Positions 1 through 8,897 of a stretch of 64,000 nucleotides of DNA are shown piece after piece. Below the pieces are notes generated by a model that saw only the letters and a program-made list of their open reading frames with translations, made no database searches and was not told the origin of the DNA. The stretch's first letter is position 1. The number at the start of each line of letters is the position of its first letter. The translations under genes were made by a program, and so were the position numbers. Source of the stretch: Bacteroidota bacterium (GTDB taxonomy: Bacteria; Bacteroidota; Bacteroidia; Bacteroidales; Dysgonomonadaceae); contig JAEZGN010000021.1 in NCBI GenBank assembly GCA_023437305.1, positions 1-64,000 on the forward strand. Reading direction: 5' to 3'.

Positions 1-97
1 AAAGACATTTTAGACATAGTGATGTGATTTTGAGTGTGCAAAGTAACTAATAATAATTACAATAGCAATAAATATTTAATTAAAAATTACAAATAGT

Positions 98-121
98 ATA
101 CGGTCCGTATCCATTATGGAT
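98..121. repeat. two overlapping 13-bp palindromes
   Basis: ATACGG-T-CCGTAT (98-110) and ATCCAT-T-ATGGAT (109-121) are both perfect inverted repeats with a one-base centre, sharing two bases. They lie just past the 3' end of the integrase gene in AT-rich DNA. They may be protein-binding sites of the integrated element or part of a transcription end. The symmetry is read directly; the role is inferred. Confidence 0.6.
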
Positions 122-179
122 AACAACTCTAATCCTTAACAGTTCACCATAAGATAAAAATACAAAAGTGAAATGACAA

Positions 180-1304
180 TTACAATAGCTTCTTCATGTC
201 GTCAATGACTTTTTTTGATAGTATTCTTGCGTACAATTGAGTTTGCTTTATACTCGAGTGTCCTAGCGTTTTAGAAACTGTTTCTAATGATATACCTTTA
301 TTTAGTAAATATGTTGCAAATGTATGCCTAGCTGTGTGAGAAGTTACTTTCTTATTAATATTAACTTCCGGGTGAGCAATAAGCAATTTTAAGTAGTCAT
401 TATACTTCTGATTACTTATTTTCGGCAAATTATAGTTATATTTCTCACATATCTTTTTTGCATCCGGTAAAAATAGCAATATAAACGATTCGTCTGTTTT
501 TGTTCTACTACTCCTTATTATTTCTTGCTCATTTAATATTTGTATATCATTCTTAGAAAATGATTGCATATCGACATAAGCCATACCGGTGTAGCATTGA
601 AAAACAAATAAGTCTCTTGTTCTTTCCAGTTTCTCATTTAATCCGGATAAATTCTTAATCCTTTCCACTTCTTCAATAGTAAGGAATACTGGATCGTTAT
701 TTTTACCTTTGGGTGGAGTAAATAAATCGTATGGTGATTTTTGTATAAGTTCTTTATTTATTGCAATTTTTATGTACATATTAAATAAAGAATGGTTTTT
801 ATTTATAGATATGTTCCCTATTTTTTTGTCTCGCATGTATTTATCAAAAGCAACTATATTTGTATAAGTCAAATCTGCGAATGTTTTAATATTCTTAAAA
901 TCATTCAATTTGTTTACTAATGTAACATGAGCTTTTAAAGTGTTATACTCCATATCTCGGAGCTTCATTTCTGATTCTATAAATGGTATCAATAACTGCT
1001 TATTCTCTTTAGATTTCCATCCTTTTACATCTTTTAGTACCTTGCATCTATCTGAAATTGCAAATTGATGAATTTCATTAAATATATCATGCGCTTGTTT
1101 AGTTATGGCATCAGCAAGATCATGGTTTTTGCAAGTGAATCCCATTTTATCAGTAAATTGATTCTTATATAGTCTTATTCCTGTCTGAATAAGAACACAG
1201 TCATTTGTGCCAATTTCCCTTACTTCTATATGGAGTAATCCCTGTTTTGTTTTTGATGCTTCGTTTCGCTTATCGAATCGAAATCTTATGCTAATGTTAT
1301 TCAT
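180..1304 (-). CDS. tyrosine recombinase / integrase
   Basis: Site-specific recombinase of 374 aa, expected to cut and rejoin DNA at an attachment site through a covalent tyrosine intermediate. The C-terminal catalytic domain shows HTARHTFATYLL (His and Arg of the H-x-x-R box), LGHSSIKQTQLYAR with the nucleophilic Tyr, and an N-terminal Arm/SAM-like DNA-binding part (about residues 1-200). The first catalytic arginine region reads CYTGMAYVD, the form usual in Bacteroidetes integrases where the canonical Arg of TGLR is not in that position. The gene starts about 170 bp from the 3' end of tRNA-Arg and reads away from it, the usual arrangement for an element inserted at a tRNA. The element would then lie to the left, outside the window. 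A TATATTTG minus-strand promoter box (1325-1332) sits just upstream of the ATG. Confidence 0.93.
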   Translation of the reverse strand: MNNISIRFRFDKRNEASKTKQGLLHIEVREIGTNDCVLIQTGIRLYKNQFTDKMGFTCKNHDLADAITKQAHDIFNEIHQFAISDRCKVLKDVKGWKSKENKQLLIPFIESEMKLRDMEYNTLKAHVTLVNKLNDFKNIKTFADLTYTNIVAFDKYMRDKKIGNISINKNHSLFNMYIKIAINKELIQKSPYDLFTPPKGKNNDPVFLTIEEVERIKNLSGLNEKLERTRDLFVFQCYTGMAYVDMQSFSKNDIQILNEQEIIRSSRTKTDESFILLFLPDAKKICEKYNYNLPKISNQKYNDYLKLLIAHPEVNINKKVTSHTARHTFATYLLNKGISLETVSKTLGHSSIKQTQLYARILSKKVIDDMKKLL

Positions 1305-1362
1305 ATTTCGGACATATTAATAAGCAAATATAATAAATGTCCTGAAAAAGTCCGAAAATATG
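1302..1362 (-). promoter_or_regulatory. integrase promoter with flanking inverted repeat
   Basis: On the minus strand TATATTTG (1332-1325) matches the Bacteroidetes -7 element TAnnTTTG, with TTTC about 20 bases upstream. An inverted repeat flanks it: CATATTTCGGAC (1302-1313, covering the integrase start codon) and GTCCGAAAATATG (1350-1362, covering the -33 region). The arrangement suggests an operator pair for self- or regulator-control of the integrase. The sequences are seen; the regulation is inferred. Confidence 0.5.
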
Positions 1363-1439
1363 ACGGATAATATTGGATTGTGTCGGATTGCATAGTATAA
1401 TGAAGCATTCGCAAAACGTTATACACAGATGATTCCAAT

Positions 1440-1464
1440 AAAAAAACCCGCTATTAAAGCGGAT
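1440..1464 (-). terminator. terminator of tRNA-Arg
   Basis: Reading on the minus strand, a CCGCT/AGCGG stem with a short TTAAT-type loop is followed by a run of T. It starts a few bases after the tRNA 3' end, so it most likely ends the tRNA transcript. Confidence 0.75.
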
Positions 1465-1471
1465 TTCCCTG

Positions 1472-1543
1472 TAGCACAGCCGGGAATCGAACCCGAATCT
1501 AAAGTTTAGGAAACTTCTATTCTATCCATTGAACTACTGCGCC
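1472..1543 (-). tRNA. tRNA-Arg (anticodon CCT)
   Basis: Cloverleaf read by eye on the minus strand. The acceptor GGCGCAG pairs with CTGTGCT (two G-T pairs). The anticodon stem GAAGT/ACTTT encloses the loop TTCCTAA with anticodon CCT, which reads AGG. The T arm is TCGGG-TTCGATT-CCCGG. The 3' CCA is not encoded. The gene is followed by a T-rich terminator and then the integrase. tRNA-Arg genes are common integration targets, so this is the likely attB-bearing gene. Confidence 0.92.
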
Positions 1544-1748
1544 ATACATCTTACCGTCACTCTCGTTTCCGATAAAATCACTGCAAAAATAAGAGAATTT
1601 CCGACATTAGGCAAATACATTCTGCGATTTAATCAAATAGTGTTAAAGAAACCCTGTTTTTTCAGGAAATAGGACTTTTGCCAATTGTGTGCTGCTATAA
1701 AAACATCTATATTTGCTAAATATTTTTTTTAAACATAACAATAAATAA

Positions 1749-2336
1749 ATGTTTCAAATTGGCGATGCAATAGTCGCATCAGATATAATCGAAGAAAATT
1801 TTCTATGCGACCTCTCAGCCTGTATGGGCGAATGCTGCGTAGAAGGCGATGCAGGTGCACCTCTCGAGGAAGACGAAGTAAAAATAATAGAAGACCTCCT
1901 GTCTGAGGTCTGGGACGACCTGTCGCCCGCTGCCCAAGCCGTAATAAAAGAGCATGGCGTAGCCTACCGCGACCACGATGGAGACATGGTAACCGCTATC
2001 GTGCACGGAAAAGACTGTGTGTTTACCTATTACGACGAAAAAGGCATCTGCAAATGTGCCATCGAAAAAGCATATAGGGAAGGGCGTACCAACTTTTACA
2101 AACCCATCTCCTGCCATCTGTACCCTATCCGCTTGCAAAAATATAAAGACTTCACCGCCGTTAATTATCATCGGTGGTCTATCTGCAAAGCGGCTGTATT
2201 ACTAGGCAAGAAGGAAGGATTGAAAGTTTACGAATTCCTCAAAGAACCCCTTATCCGACGTTTCGGAGAAGATTGGTACAACGAACTTGTTTTGGTAGCA
2301 GAAGAATACAAAAAAGCAGGATACAAATGGCAATAA
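1749..2336 (+). CDS. DUF3109 family protein
   Basis: A 195-aa soluble protein of the DUF3109 family, common in Bacteroidetes and of unknown function. The cysteine pattern CDLSACMGECCVEGDAG near residues 22-37, plus later cysteines (KDCVF, GICKCAI, ISCHLYP, SICKAA), suggests a metal or iron-sulfur site like that of YkgJ-type proteins. No signal peptide or membrane segment is visible. It is transcribed in the same direction as the Nudix gene 68 bp downstream. Confidence 0.85.
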   Translation: MFQIGDAIVASDIIEENFLCDLSACMGECCVEGDAGAPLEEDEVKIIEDLLSEVWDDLSPAAQAVIKEHGVAYRDHDGDMVTAIVHGKDCVFTYYDEKGICKCAIEKAYREGRTNFYKPISCHLYPIRLQKYKDFTAVNYHRWSICKAAVLLGKKEGLKVYEFLKEPLIRRFGEDWYNELVLVAEEYKKAGYKWQ

Positions 2337-2404
2337 TCTGCAAAGAGCTTATGGTCTGTATCGGTTTACAATATAACTTAAACTCATAACTTTAAACTCA
2401 AAAC

Positions 2405-2926
2405 ATGCATCCACTACATCAATTCAAATTTTGCCCCAAATGTGGTTCAAGCCATTTTGTGGAGAACAATATAAAATCGAAAAGATGTGAGACTTGTGGC
2501 TTCGTTTATTACTTCAATCCCAGCTCTTCAACGATAGCCATTATTATCAACAATAATGATGAGCTGCTGGTTGCAACGCGGGCTCACGACCCTGCAAAAG
2601 GTACATTCGACCTGCCCGGCGGATTTGTAGACATGAACGAAACAGGAGAGGAAGCTGTTATACGAGAGGTAAAAGAAGAAACAGGGCTCCATGTTTCGCA
2701 AGCAAAATATATGTTCTCCATCCCCAATACATACGTATACTCGGGGTTTGAGGTGCATACCCTCGATCTGGTTTACCTATGTAAAGTAGACGATATGCAG
2801 AATATAAAAGCTGAAGACGATGTCGCCAGCCTTCAATTTATAAAAATATCAGAGCTTAACCCCAACCTGTTTGGGCTACGTTCGGTAAAAGAAGTAATAC
2901 AGGAAATCAAAATAATGAAAATATGA
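2405..2926 (+). CDS. Nudix hydrolase with zinc ribbon
   Basis: A 173-aa enzyme expected to hydrolyse a nucleoside diphosphate linked to another group. An N-terminal zinc ribbon (CPKCGSSHF...CETCGF, residues about 10-35) precedes a full Nudix box, GGFVDMNETGEEAVIREV followed by KEETGL, with all the metal-binding Glu residues in place. Zinc-ribbon Nudix proteins include NADH pyrophosphatase (NudC), but this one is shorter and lacks a clear NudC tail, so the substrate is open. Its stop codon overlaps the start of the TPR gene (ATGA), so the two are translationally coupled. Confidence 0.88.
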   Translation: MHPLHQFKFCPKCGSSHFVENNIKSKRCETCGFVYYFNPSSSTIAIIINNNDELLVATRAHDPAKGTFDLPGGFVDMNETGEEAVIREVKEETGLHVSQAKYMFSIPNTYVYSGFEVHTLDLVYLCKVDDMQNIKAEDDVASLQFIKISELNPNLFGLRSVKEVIQEIKIMKI

Positions 2927-5919
2927 GAAAACTGCTATTAGTTATCACCCTTGCATCGGGCTTACATTTGGCTCACGCTCAGAAGTCAGTGTACACAGAA
3001 TTGCCCGGAAGGCTATTTTCGCAAGGCAAAGAAATGTTCTTAAACAATAACTATGTAGGATGTATCAATACACTACAAGAATTTAAGAACCAGTCGAAAG
3101 ATATAAAACTGATGGAGGAAGCAGACTATATGATTGTCAGCTCCTTATTTTATCAGGGCAAAGCCGGTGACGGAACAATTTTGAAAGATTTTCTTGACGA
3201 TTATCCCGAATCTTATCACCGCAACCAGATCAGTTTCTTTACAGGATCAATTCATTTTCAACAAAAAGATTGGAACAAAGCCCTTCATTGGTTTTCACAA
3301 GTGGATATCGATTACCTATCGGTAAGCGAGCAAGAAGACTACAGCTACCGCATGGCGTATGCCAGTCTTCAAAAGGGAGACAGAAAAGAAGCTAAAAACC
3401 TATTCGGACTATTGTCTCGCAATAGTAAAAAATATGCAGAGCCCGCATCCTACTATCTGGCTTATGCCAATTTTCAGGAAGGAGAATACGATCAGGCTAT
3501 CGCTACATTCCGCAAGCTGAAAAGCAAACCCGAATATAAGGAGAATGCAACATTCTTCCTCATACAAAGCGAGTTTCTGCAAGGTAATATGAACGGAACG
3601 ATAAGCGAAGGACAAGACTTTATCTCGTCGTATCCGGGTAGTAAAAACATCGGAGAAGTATATCGCCTGCTGGGCAGCAGCTACTACCGCCTTGGCAACA
3701 TACAAAATGCCATCCGCAACTATGAGCAATATCGTGCCACTACATCTACACCTTTCCGTGAAGATATGTACCAACTGGCAGAAGCCTACTACCAAACAGG
3801 TGCGTATGGCAATGCCGTGGAAGCACTCAAAGATGTAGCTTCTACAACCGACAAACTGGGACAGGCAGGACAGATGCTTCTGGGACAGTCTTATCTGAAA
3901 CTAAACGACACGCAGAATGCCGTTATGGCTTTCGAAGCAGCCGCACGCTCCGAGTTCGACCCTTCTATCAGCGAAGGTGCATTATACAACAACGTAATGA
4001 TACGCAACCGAGACGGAGGTGGTGCTTTTGGCGAAGCTATCACAGCATCGCAACGTTTCCTTGCGCAGTATCCAAATTCAAAATATACGAGCGCAGTAAG
4101 CGGAGCTCTGGCTTCCACATTGCTTTCATCCAAAAACTATAGTACTGCCCTTGCGGCCATCAACAGCATCAAGTCCCCCGATCGTCAGATATTGGAAGCT
4201 AAGCAAATTATATTATTCCAGTCGGGTGTGCAAAACTTCATCGACAAGCGTTACGACCTTGCCGCCAACGATTTCAATGCGACCATCAATATGGGTAGCT
4301 ACAACGCCGAAGTGCGCAACGAAGCATACTTCTGGCGGGGAGACATAGCCTATCGCAGCGCCGACTATGGCACAGCAGCCAGAGATTATACGGCTTACAT
4401 CGGTCAGGCTTCCCCTTCGCAAAAGAATTATCCGCTAGCTCTGTACAACTTGGCTTACGCACAGTTTCAGGACAAAGTTTATTCCTCAGCTTTGAACAAC
4501 TTCAAGAAATATGTTTCGGCAGAAAACAACAAGCAGTCGCCAAACTATTCCGATGCCCTCAACCGCATCGGGGATATAAACCTCTACAACAGAAACTTCT
4601 CTGAGGCAGAAAGATATTATGCGCAAGCCGTATCTTCAAACCCTGAGAATGCTGATTATTCTGAATTCCAAAAAGCATTTGTATTGGGATTGCAACGCAA
4701 CTATTCGGGAAAAGTAACGGCACTGAACAGTATGATGGCAAAATATCCGAACTCGCAATATATCGACGATGCACTGTACGAAAAGAGCCGTGCATTGGTA
4801 ATGCAAAACAAAGAACAGGAAGCAATATCGGTGCTTGAAAAAATGCTGAAAGACCATCCGAAATCCAATCTGGCACAAAAAGCCGGAGTACAACTCGGAC
4901 AATTATACTTCAACACCAACAACCCTCGCAAGTCGGCAGAAGCCTACAAGCAGGTAATTGCCAACTATCCGAATTCGGAAGAAGCACGTACAGCCATAGA
5001 AAGCCTTGAAGCGGTTTATAAAGATATGAACGACATCAGCTCGTATGCTTCATACGTCAACTCGTTGGGTAAAGGCACAATCCTTTCGTCCAACCGTCAG
5101 GACTCACTCACCTATCTGGCCGCCGAAAACATATATATGAAAGGCCGCAAAGATGAGTCGAAAATAGCATTCAACAAATACCTGCAATCGTATCCGAACG
5201 GGGTATTTGCCAGTGACACACACTTCTACTTGGGCGATATGGCATTCGAAGCGAAGGATTTCGATAAAGCACTCACCCACTTCAATGAAGTTATAAACTC
5301 AAACAACCCGAAATACATTGCCAATGCCTTGGTGTTTGCTTCGGGAATAGAGTTCGACCGCAAAAAATATGAGGCAGCTTATGCCGCCTACGAGCACCTG
5401 AATATGGTGGCATCCAATACCGAGAACAAAGACATTGCCCAACTGGGTATGTTGCGTTGCGCTTATCTCCTCAAAAAAGATAACGAGGTAGTAGCTGCCG
5501 CAAGCAAAATATTGCAAGGAGCAAAAGCAGCTCCTGCCGTAGCCAACGAAGCCAGATTCTACAGAGGAAAATCGTATATCAACCTAAAGAAGAACGACGA
5601 AGCAGCGACAGACTTGCAGGCAGTAGCCAAAGATACTCGCAGTGCATTCGGAGCCGAAGCTCAGTTCTTACTGGCTGATATGTATTACAAGTGGAAATCG
5701 TACGACAAAGCCGAGAAACAAGTGCTTGCCTTTATGAAAGAAGGTACACCATACCAATATTGGATGGCACGTGCGGTGGTAGTATTGTCGGATGCTTATG
5801 TTGCCAAAGGTGATAAATTCTCGGCACGTCAGTATCTCGAAAGCCTTCAGGCAAATTATAAAGGAGGCGAAGCCGATATAAAAACAATGATAGACGAACG
5901 CTTGTCAGCTTTAAAATAA
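2923..5919 (+). CDS. large tetratricopeptide-repeat protein
   Basis: A 998-aa protein with a signal peptide (MRKLLLVITLASGLHLAHA), so likely periplasmic or attached to the outer membrane from inside. The rest is a run of 34-residue helical repeats with the TPR look, for example AYYQTGAYGNAVEALK, AYANFQEGEYDQAIATF, LGDMAFEAKDFDKALTHF and LADMYYKWKSYDKAEK. Long TPR proteins act as scaffolds. The gene is followed after three bases by an outer-membrane barrel protein, so a joint role at the envelope is likely. It overlaps the Nudix gene by 4 bp. Exact function unknown. Confidence 0.85.
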   Translation: MRKLLLVITLASGLHLAHAQKSVYTELPGRLFSQGKEMFLNNNYVGCINTLQEFKNQSKDIKLMEEADYMIVSSLFYQGKAGDGTILKDFLDDYPESYHRNQISFFTGSIHFQQKDWNKALHWFSQVDIDYLSVSEQEDYSYRMAYASLQKGDRKEAKNLFGLLSRNSKKYAEPASYYLAYANFQEGEYDQAIATFRKLKSKPEYKENATFFLIQSEFLQGNMNGTISEGQDFISSYPGSKNIGEVYRLLGSSYYRLGNIQNAIRNYEQYRATTSTPFREDMYQLAEAYYQTGAYGNAVEALKDVASTTDKLGQAGQMLLGQSYLKLNDTQNAVMAFEAAARSEFDPSISEGALYNNVMIRNRDGGGAFGEAITASQRFLAQYPNSKYTSAVSGALASTLLSSKNYSTALAAINSIKSPDRQILEAKQIILFQSGVQNFIDKRYDLAANDFNATINMGSYNAEVRNEAYFWRGDIAYRSADYGTAARDYTAYIGQASPSQKNYPLALYNLAYAQFQDKVYSSALNNFKKYVSAENNKQSPNYSDALNRIGDINLYNRNFSEAERYYAQAVSSNPENADYSEFQKAFVLGLQRNYSGKVTALNSMMAKYPNSQYIDDALYEKSRALVMQNKEQEAISVLEKMLKDHPKSNLAQKAGVQLGQLYFNTNNPRKSAEAYKQVIANYPNSEEARTAIESLEAVYKDMNDISSYASYVNSLGKGTILSSNRQDSLTYLAAENIYMKGRKDESKIAFNKYLQSYPNGVFASDTHFYLGDMAFEAKDFDKALTHFNEVINSNNPKYIANALVFASGIEFDRKKYEAAYAAYEHLNMVASNTENKDIAQLGMLRCAYLLKKDNEVVAAASKILQGAKAAPAVANEARFYRGKSYINLKKNDEAATDLQAVAKDTRSAFGAEAQFLLADMYYKWKSYDKAEKQVLAFMKEGTPYQYWMARAVVVLSDAYVAKGDKFSARQYLESLQANYKGGEADIKTMIDERLSALK

Positions 5920-5946
5920 CTTATGAACAAATCAGAATTAAAACAT

Positions 5947-7728
5947 ATGAAAACAACATATAAATCATTATTGGTCATAGGACTGGGAATAATAAGCCTG
6001 ACAGTTTCGGCACAAAAAGACTCTACCATCACTCGTCAGGTGATGCTCGAAAGAGACTATGTACCTACCATGCAAGAAGCATCGAAAGTAAATACACAAC
6101 CCGATATCTACGCCCCTACTATCAAACCGAAAGAAATCAAGTTCGAAAGCAACACCCCTCAGATCAGGTTGGACAACAACAAACTGGGAGCTTCGGCATC
6201 GGGCGACATCAAAACAGATGTAGCCTTCGACAAGAAACGCGGCTATGCGGTATTGGGCTTGGGCACAGGTGGAAATATAGATGGAGCTCTCGGGTACAGA
6301 CTTGTAAACGGAGACAACGACCGACTCGACTTTTTTGGCACATATAGCGCAACAGGCTCTACAGTAGACTATATCAACGGTAGCGACTATGCCCGCAAAG
6401 ATGCAAAAGCCAAGTACATGCATGCAGGAGGCAACCTGAAATATCAACACACGTTCGACCCTTCTGTCTTATCGGTGGGAGCATCGTTCTACAATACATC
6501 TTACAATTATTATGGTAACAACTTTATTCCGGCCGTATCATCTGTTGCATATCCATTCGATGTAGACAGCAAGCAAGGTGTAAATGTATTTAAGATCGGA
6601 GCAGGGTTGAAATCGAGAGAAGAGAACGAAGGCGTGATCAAGTATGACGGAAATGTGAGCTACAATTATTTCACAAATAAGTATGGTCGCCAAAAAGCAG
6701 ACGACGGAGTAAAAGGAGGCATTATCAATGCCGACGTAAACCTGTATACAGAGTTTGGAGCCGATCAACAGGTAGGGATAAAGGGAATGATATTGAACCA
6801 ATCGTTCAGCAACAAAACCGACTACCTACCCAATGCGTATCACGGATATACAAATATTACAGGTACGCCATATATCAAGTTTCAGGGAGCAAACTGGAAT
6901 GCCGATTTAGGCGCAAACCTGAGTGCATTGTTTGACGTAAAAACGGCTTTTGCTATTTCTCCCAATGTAAAAGCTAGCGTCAGCTTCTACGAAGTAAACA
7001 CGCTCTATGCCGAAGTAGGCGGAGGGGTCAACAACAATACATTCCTCGACATTTTGCAAGAAAACCGTTATGCAGACCCTAGCACCCGCATCGAATATTC
7101 AAAAACATATTACGATGCCAAGATCGGATTCCGTTCGGGTGTAGTAAGCGGTTTGGAGTTTGACCTCTTTGCCGGATACAAGCACGTAAGAAGAGACCAC
7201 CTCTATGTATACAACTATTATAAAGAAAACGGATGGGGAAATGTAGGAAGCCCTGTATATGCGAATATATCAACAGGACACATCGGCGGGTTGTTGAAAA
7301 CCAACCTGATACCATACACCGACCTTTCGGCTCGTATGACTGCCTACTTCTACAATGTGAAATATCACGAACCGTATGTACAGGTGATAGATGCCGAGAC
7401 GTTGCCCGATACCAAACCTTGGGGACGTCCTACATTCACAGCTGAGTTCAACGCTGACGTGAATCCGATCAACAATCTTACCCTGTCGGTGAATTATCTA
7501 TATGCCGGCGGACGCAAGGCTCTTGCCTCAAACGCAAGTACCACTACATGGACAGTTGCAAATATGAAGGATATAAACGAGCTGAACTTCAGAGCCGAAT
7601 ATAAGATAAATGACTATATAGCCGTAAACGGACGATTGAACAACATACTATTCCAAAAGTATGAACTGCAATACGGGTATCCGCTACAAGGCTTTAACTT
7701 CATGGCAGGTGTAAGCCTCAAGTTCTAA
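5947..7728 (+). CDS. outer-membrane beta-barrel protein
   Basis: About 593 aa with a clear signal peptide (MKTTYKSLLVIGLGIISLTVSAQ). I chose the ATG at 5947 because it puts the signal peptide at the N-terminus; an in-frame ATG at 5923 would add eight polar residues. The body has alternating aromatic strands and ends with a terminal strand closing in FMAGVSLKF, with final Phe, as expected of a barrel inserted by the BAM machinery. It resembles TonB-dependent-receptor-like barrels without a plug domain. It follows the TPR gene directly, and a strong terminator follows it, so the two form one operon with the Nudix gene. Confidence 0.82.
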   Translation: MKTTYKSLLVIGLGIISLTVSAQKDSTITRQVMLERDYVPTMQEASKVNTQPDIYAPTIKPKEIKFESNTPQIRLDNNKLGASASGDIKTDVAFDKKRGYAVLGLGTGGNIDGALGYRLVNGDNDRLDFFGTYSATGSTVDYINGSDYARKDAKAKYMHAGGNLKYQHTFDPSVLSVGASFYNTSYNYYGNNFIPAVSSVAYPFDVDSKQGVNVFKIGAGLKSREENEGVIKYDGNVSYNYFTNKYGRQKADDGVKGGIINADVNLYTEFGADQQVGIKGMILNQSFSNKTDYLPNAYHGYTNITGTPYIKFQGANWNADLGANLSALFDVKTAFAISPNVKASVSFYEVNTLYAEVGGGVNNNTFLDILQENRYADPSTRIEYSKTYYDAKIGFRSGVVSGLEFDLFAGYKHVRRDHLYVYNYYKENGWGNVGSPVYANISTGHIGGLLKTNLIPYTDLSARMTAYFYNVKYHEPYVQVIDAETLPDTKPWGRPTFTAEFNADVNPINNLTLSVNYLYAGGRKALASNASTTTWTVANMKDINELNFRAEYKINDYIAVNGRLNNILFQKYELQYGYPLQGFNFMAGVSLKF

Positions 7729-7754
7729 AAAAAAATACATTAATCTTCATAAAT

Positions 7755-7800
7755 GGAGTGAGACCCCGTTCGTGCAACGGATCGTTTCACTCCGTTTTCT
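7755..7800 (+). terminator. rho-independent terminator after the barrel gene
   Basis: GGAGTGAGAC pairs with GTTTCACTCC around an inner CCGTT/AACGG stem, followed by GTTTTCT. It ends the Nudix-TPR-barrel operon. The remaining 470 bp up to the next gene (7801-8270) is AT-rich; I see no gene or clear RNA structure in it, only presumed upstream regulatory DNA. Confidence 0.8.
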
Positions 7801-8270
7801 TTGTGGGGTTACTGTATTTTTGAGGTTCAGATGTTATGAAGCATGAGAGAAGACAAGAATAAATTTTAATCCGTTCTTTAACTACAAAGAAACAATATGC
7901 CGCTTCGAATTGCGTTATAAAAATGAGGAGTTCTTACGATATTTTCCCGAAAGATAGTTTATAACAACGGTTATAGTGTGCAGTTTACATCTAAAAAGCT
8001 GATCTAATGCCACCTAAACATCGTATACAAAATGGCATGTAATCAACTTATAAACAAATCATTAAAAATTATCTGCATATAATTTGTTTGTCTTTAAATT
8101 TTAACTATTTTCGTAAATTGTAAAATGCGAGTAATGAATATCAGAATACTTTCGAAAATCAGAAATTCCACCAATTTATTCAGAAAACATTTTATAAAAC
8201 AATCGAACACAAACGAACTTCTCTCTCTATTTATGTGTTATAAAAAAAGAGTTAATAAAAGGTATTACGT

Positions 8271-8888
8271 ATGAAAACAAAACAATTAGTATCGCTAGCA
8301 CTCTTTGTACTTATTTGCGTACTGAGTATTAATACTGCCTCAGCCCAATTTCGTCTGGGTGTAAGGGGAGGTGTAGATGTAGCCAGCAACAAGCTGAAGA
8401 CTGATATATTGAAGGCCAGCAACCGCCTAGGCTTCCAGATAGGCCCAACAGCCGAATTTGTAGTTCCTATTTCGGGATTCGGGGGAGACATTTCTGTACT
8501 GTACGGACATAAAGAATATAAGATCAGTGAAAAGCAAGACAATGCCTCTCTATCCGACTATAACTATATAAGCGTGCCTATCAACTTAAAGCAACGTATC
8601 AAGCTAGGTCCTTTGGGCTTGTTTGTTACAGGTGGAGTATACGGCAACGTGAAAGTGGGCGACGATAATGCACAAAATGCAAATGAAGTAGTGAACGCTT
8701 TCAAGCACAAAAACTTTATCTTCGGATTGGGTGCAGGAGCAGGAGTTACTTTATTCAGAAATATAGATCTGGGAATGTACTTCCGTGGCGACCTGACCGA
8801 CAATTATAAAGAAGAATATATGGATGCCGATACGTTCCAAAACAAGAAAAACCAATCCTGGACCGTAGGGCTCAATTACTACTTCTGA
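8271..8888 (+). CDS. outer-membrane beta-barrel protein (OmpW/PorT-like)
   Basis: A 205-aa small porin-like barrel with signal peptide ending at NTASAQ and mature start FRLGVRGGVDVAS. The strands (LGLFVTGGVYGNVKVG, FIFGLGAGAGVTLF, IDLGMYFRGDLTD) and the final WTVGLNYYF are typical of the outer-membrane beta-barrel family common in Bacteroidetes. It lies 9 bp upstream of priA but is functionally unrelated. Ligand or role unknown. Confidence 0.83.
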   Translation: MKTKQLVSLALFVLICVLSINTASAQFRLGVRGGVDVASNKLKTDILKASNRLGFQIGPTAEFVVPISGFGGDISVLYGHKEYKISEKQDNASLSDYNYISVPINLKQRIKLGPLGLFVTGGVYGNVKVGDDNAQNANEVVNAFKHKNFIFGLGAGAGVTLFRNIDLGMYFRGDLTDNYKEEYMDADTFQNKKNQSWTVGLNYYF

Positions 8889-8897
8889 TAACAAAAA

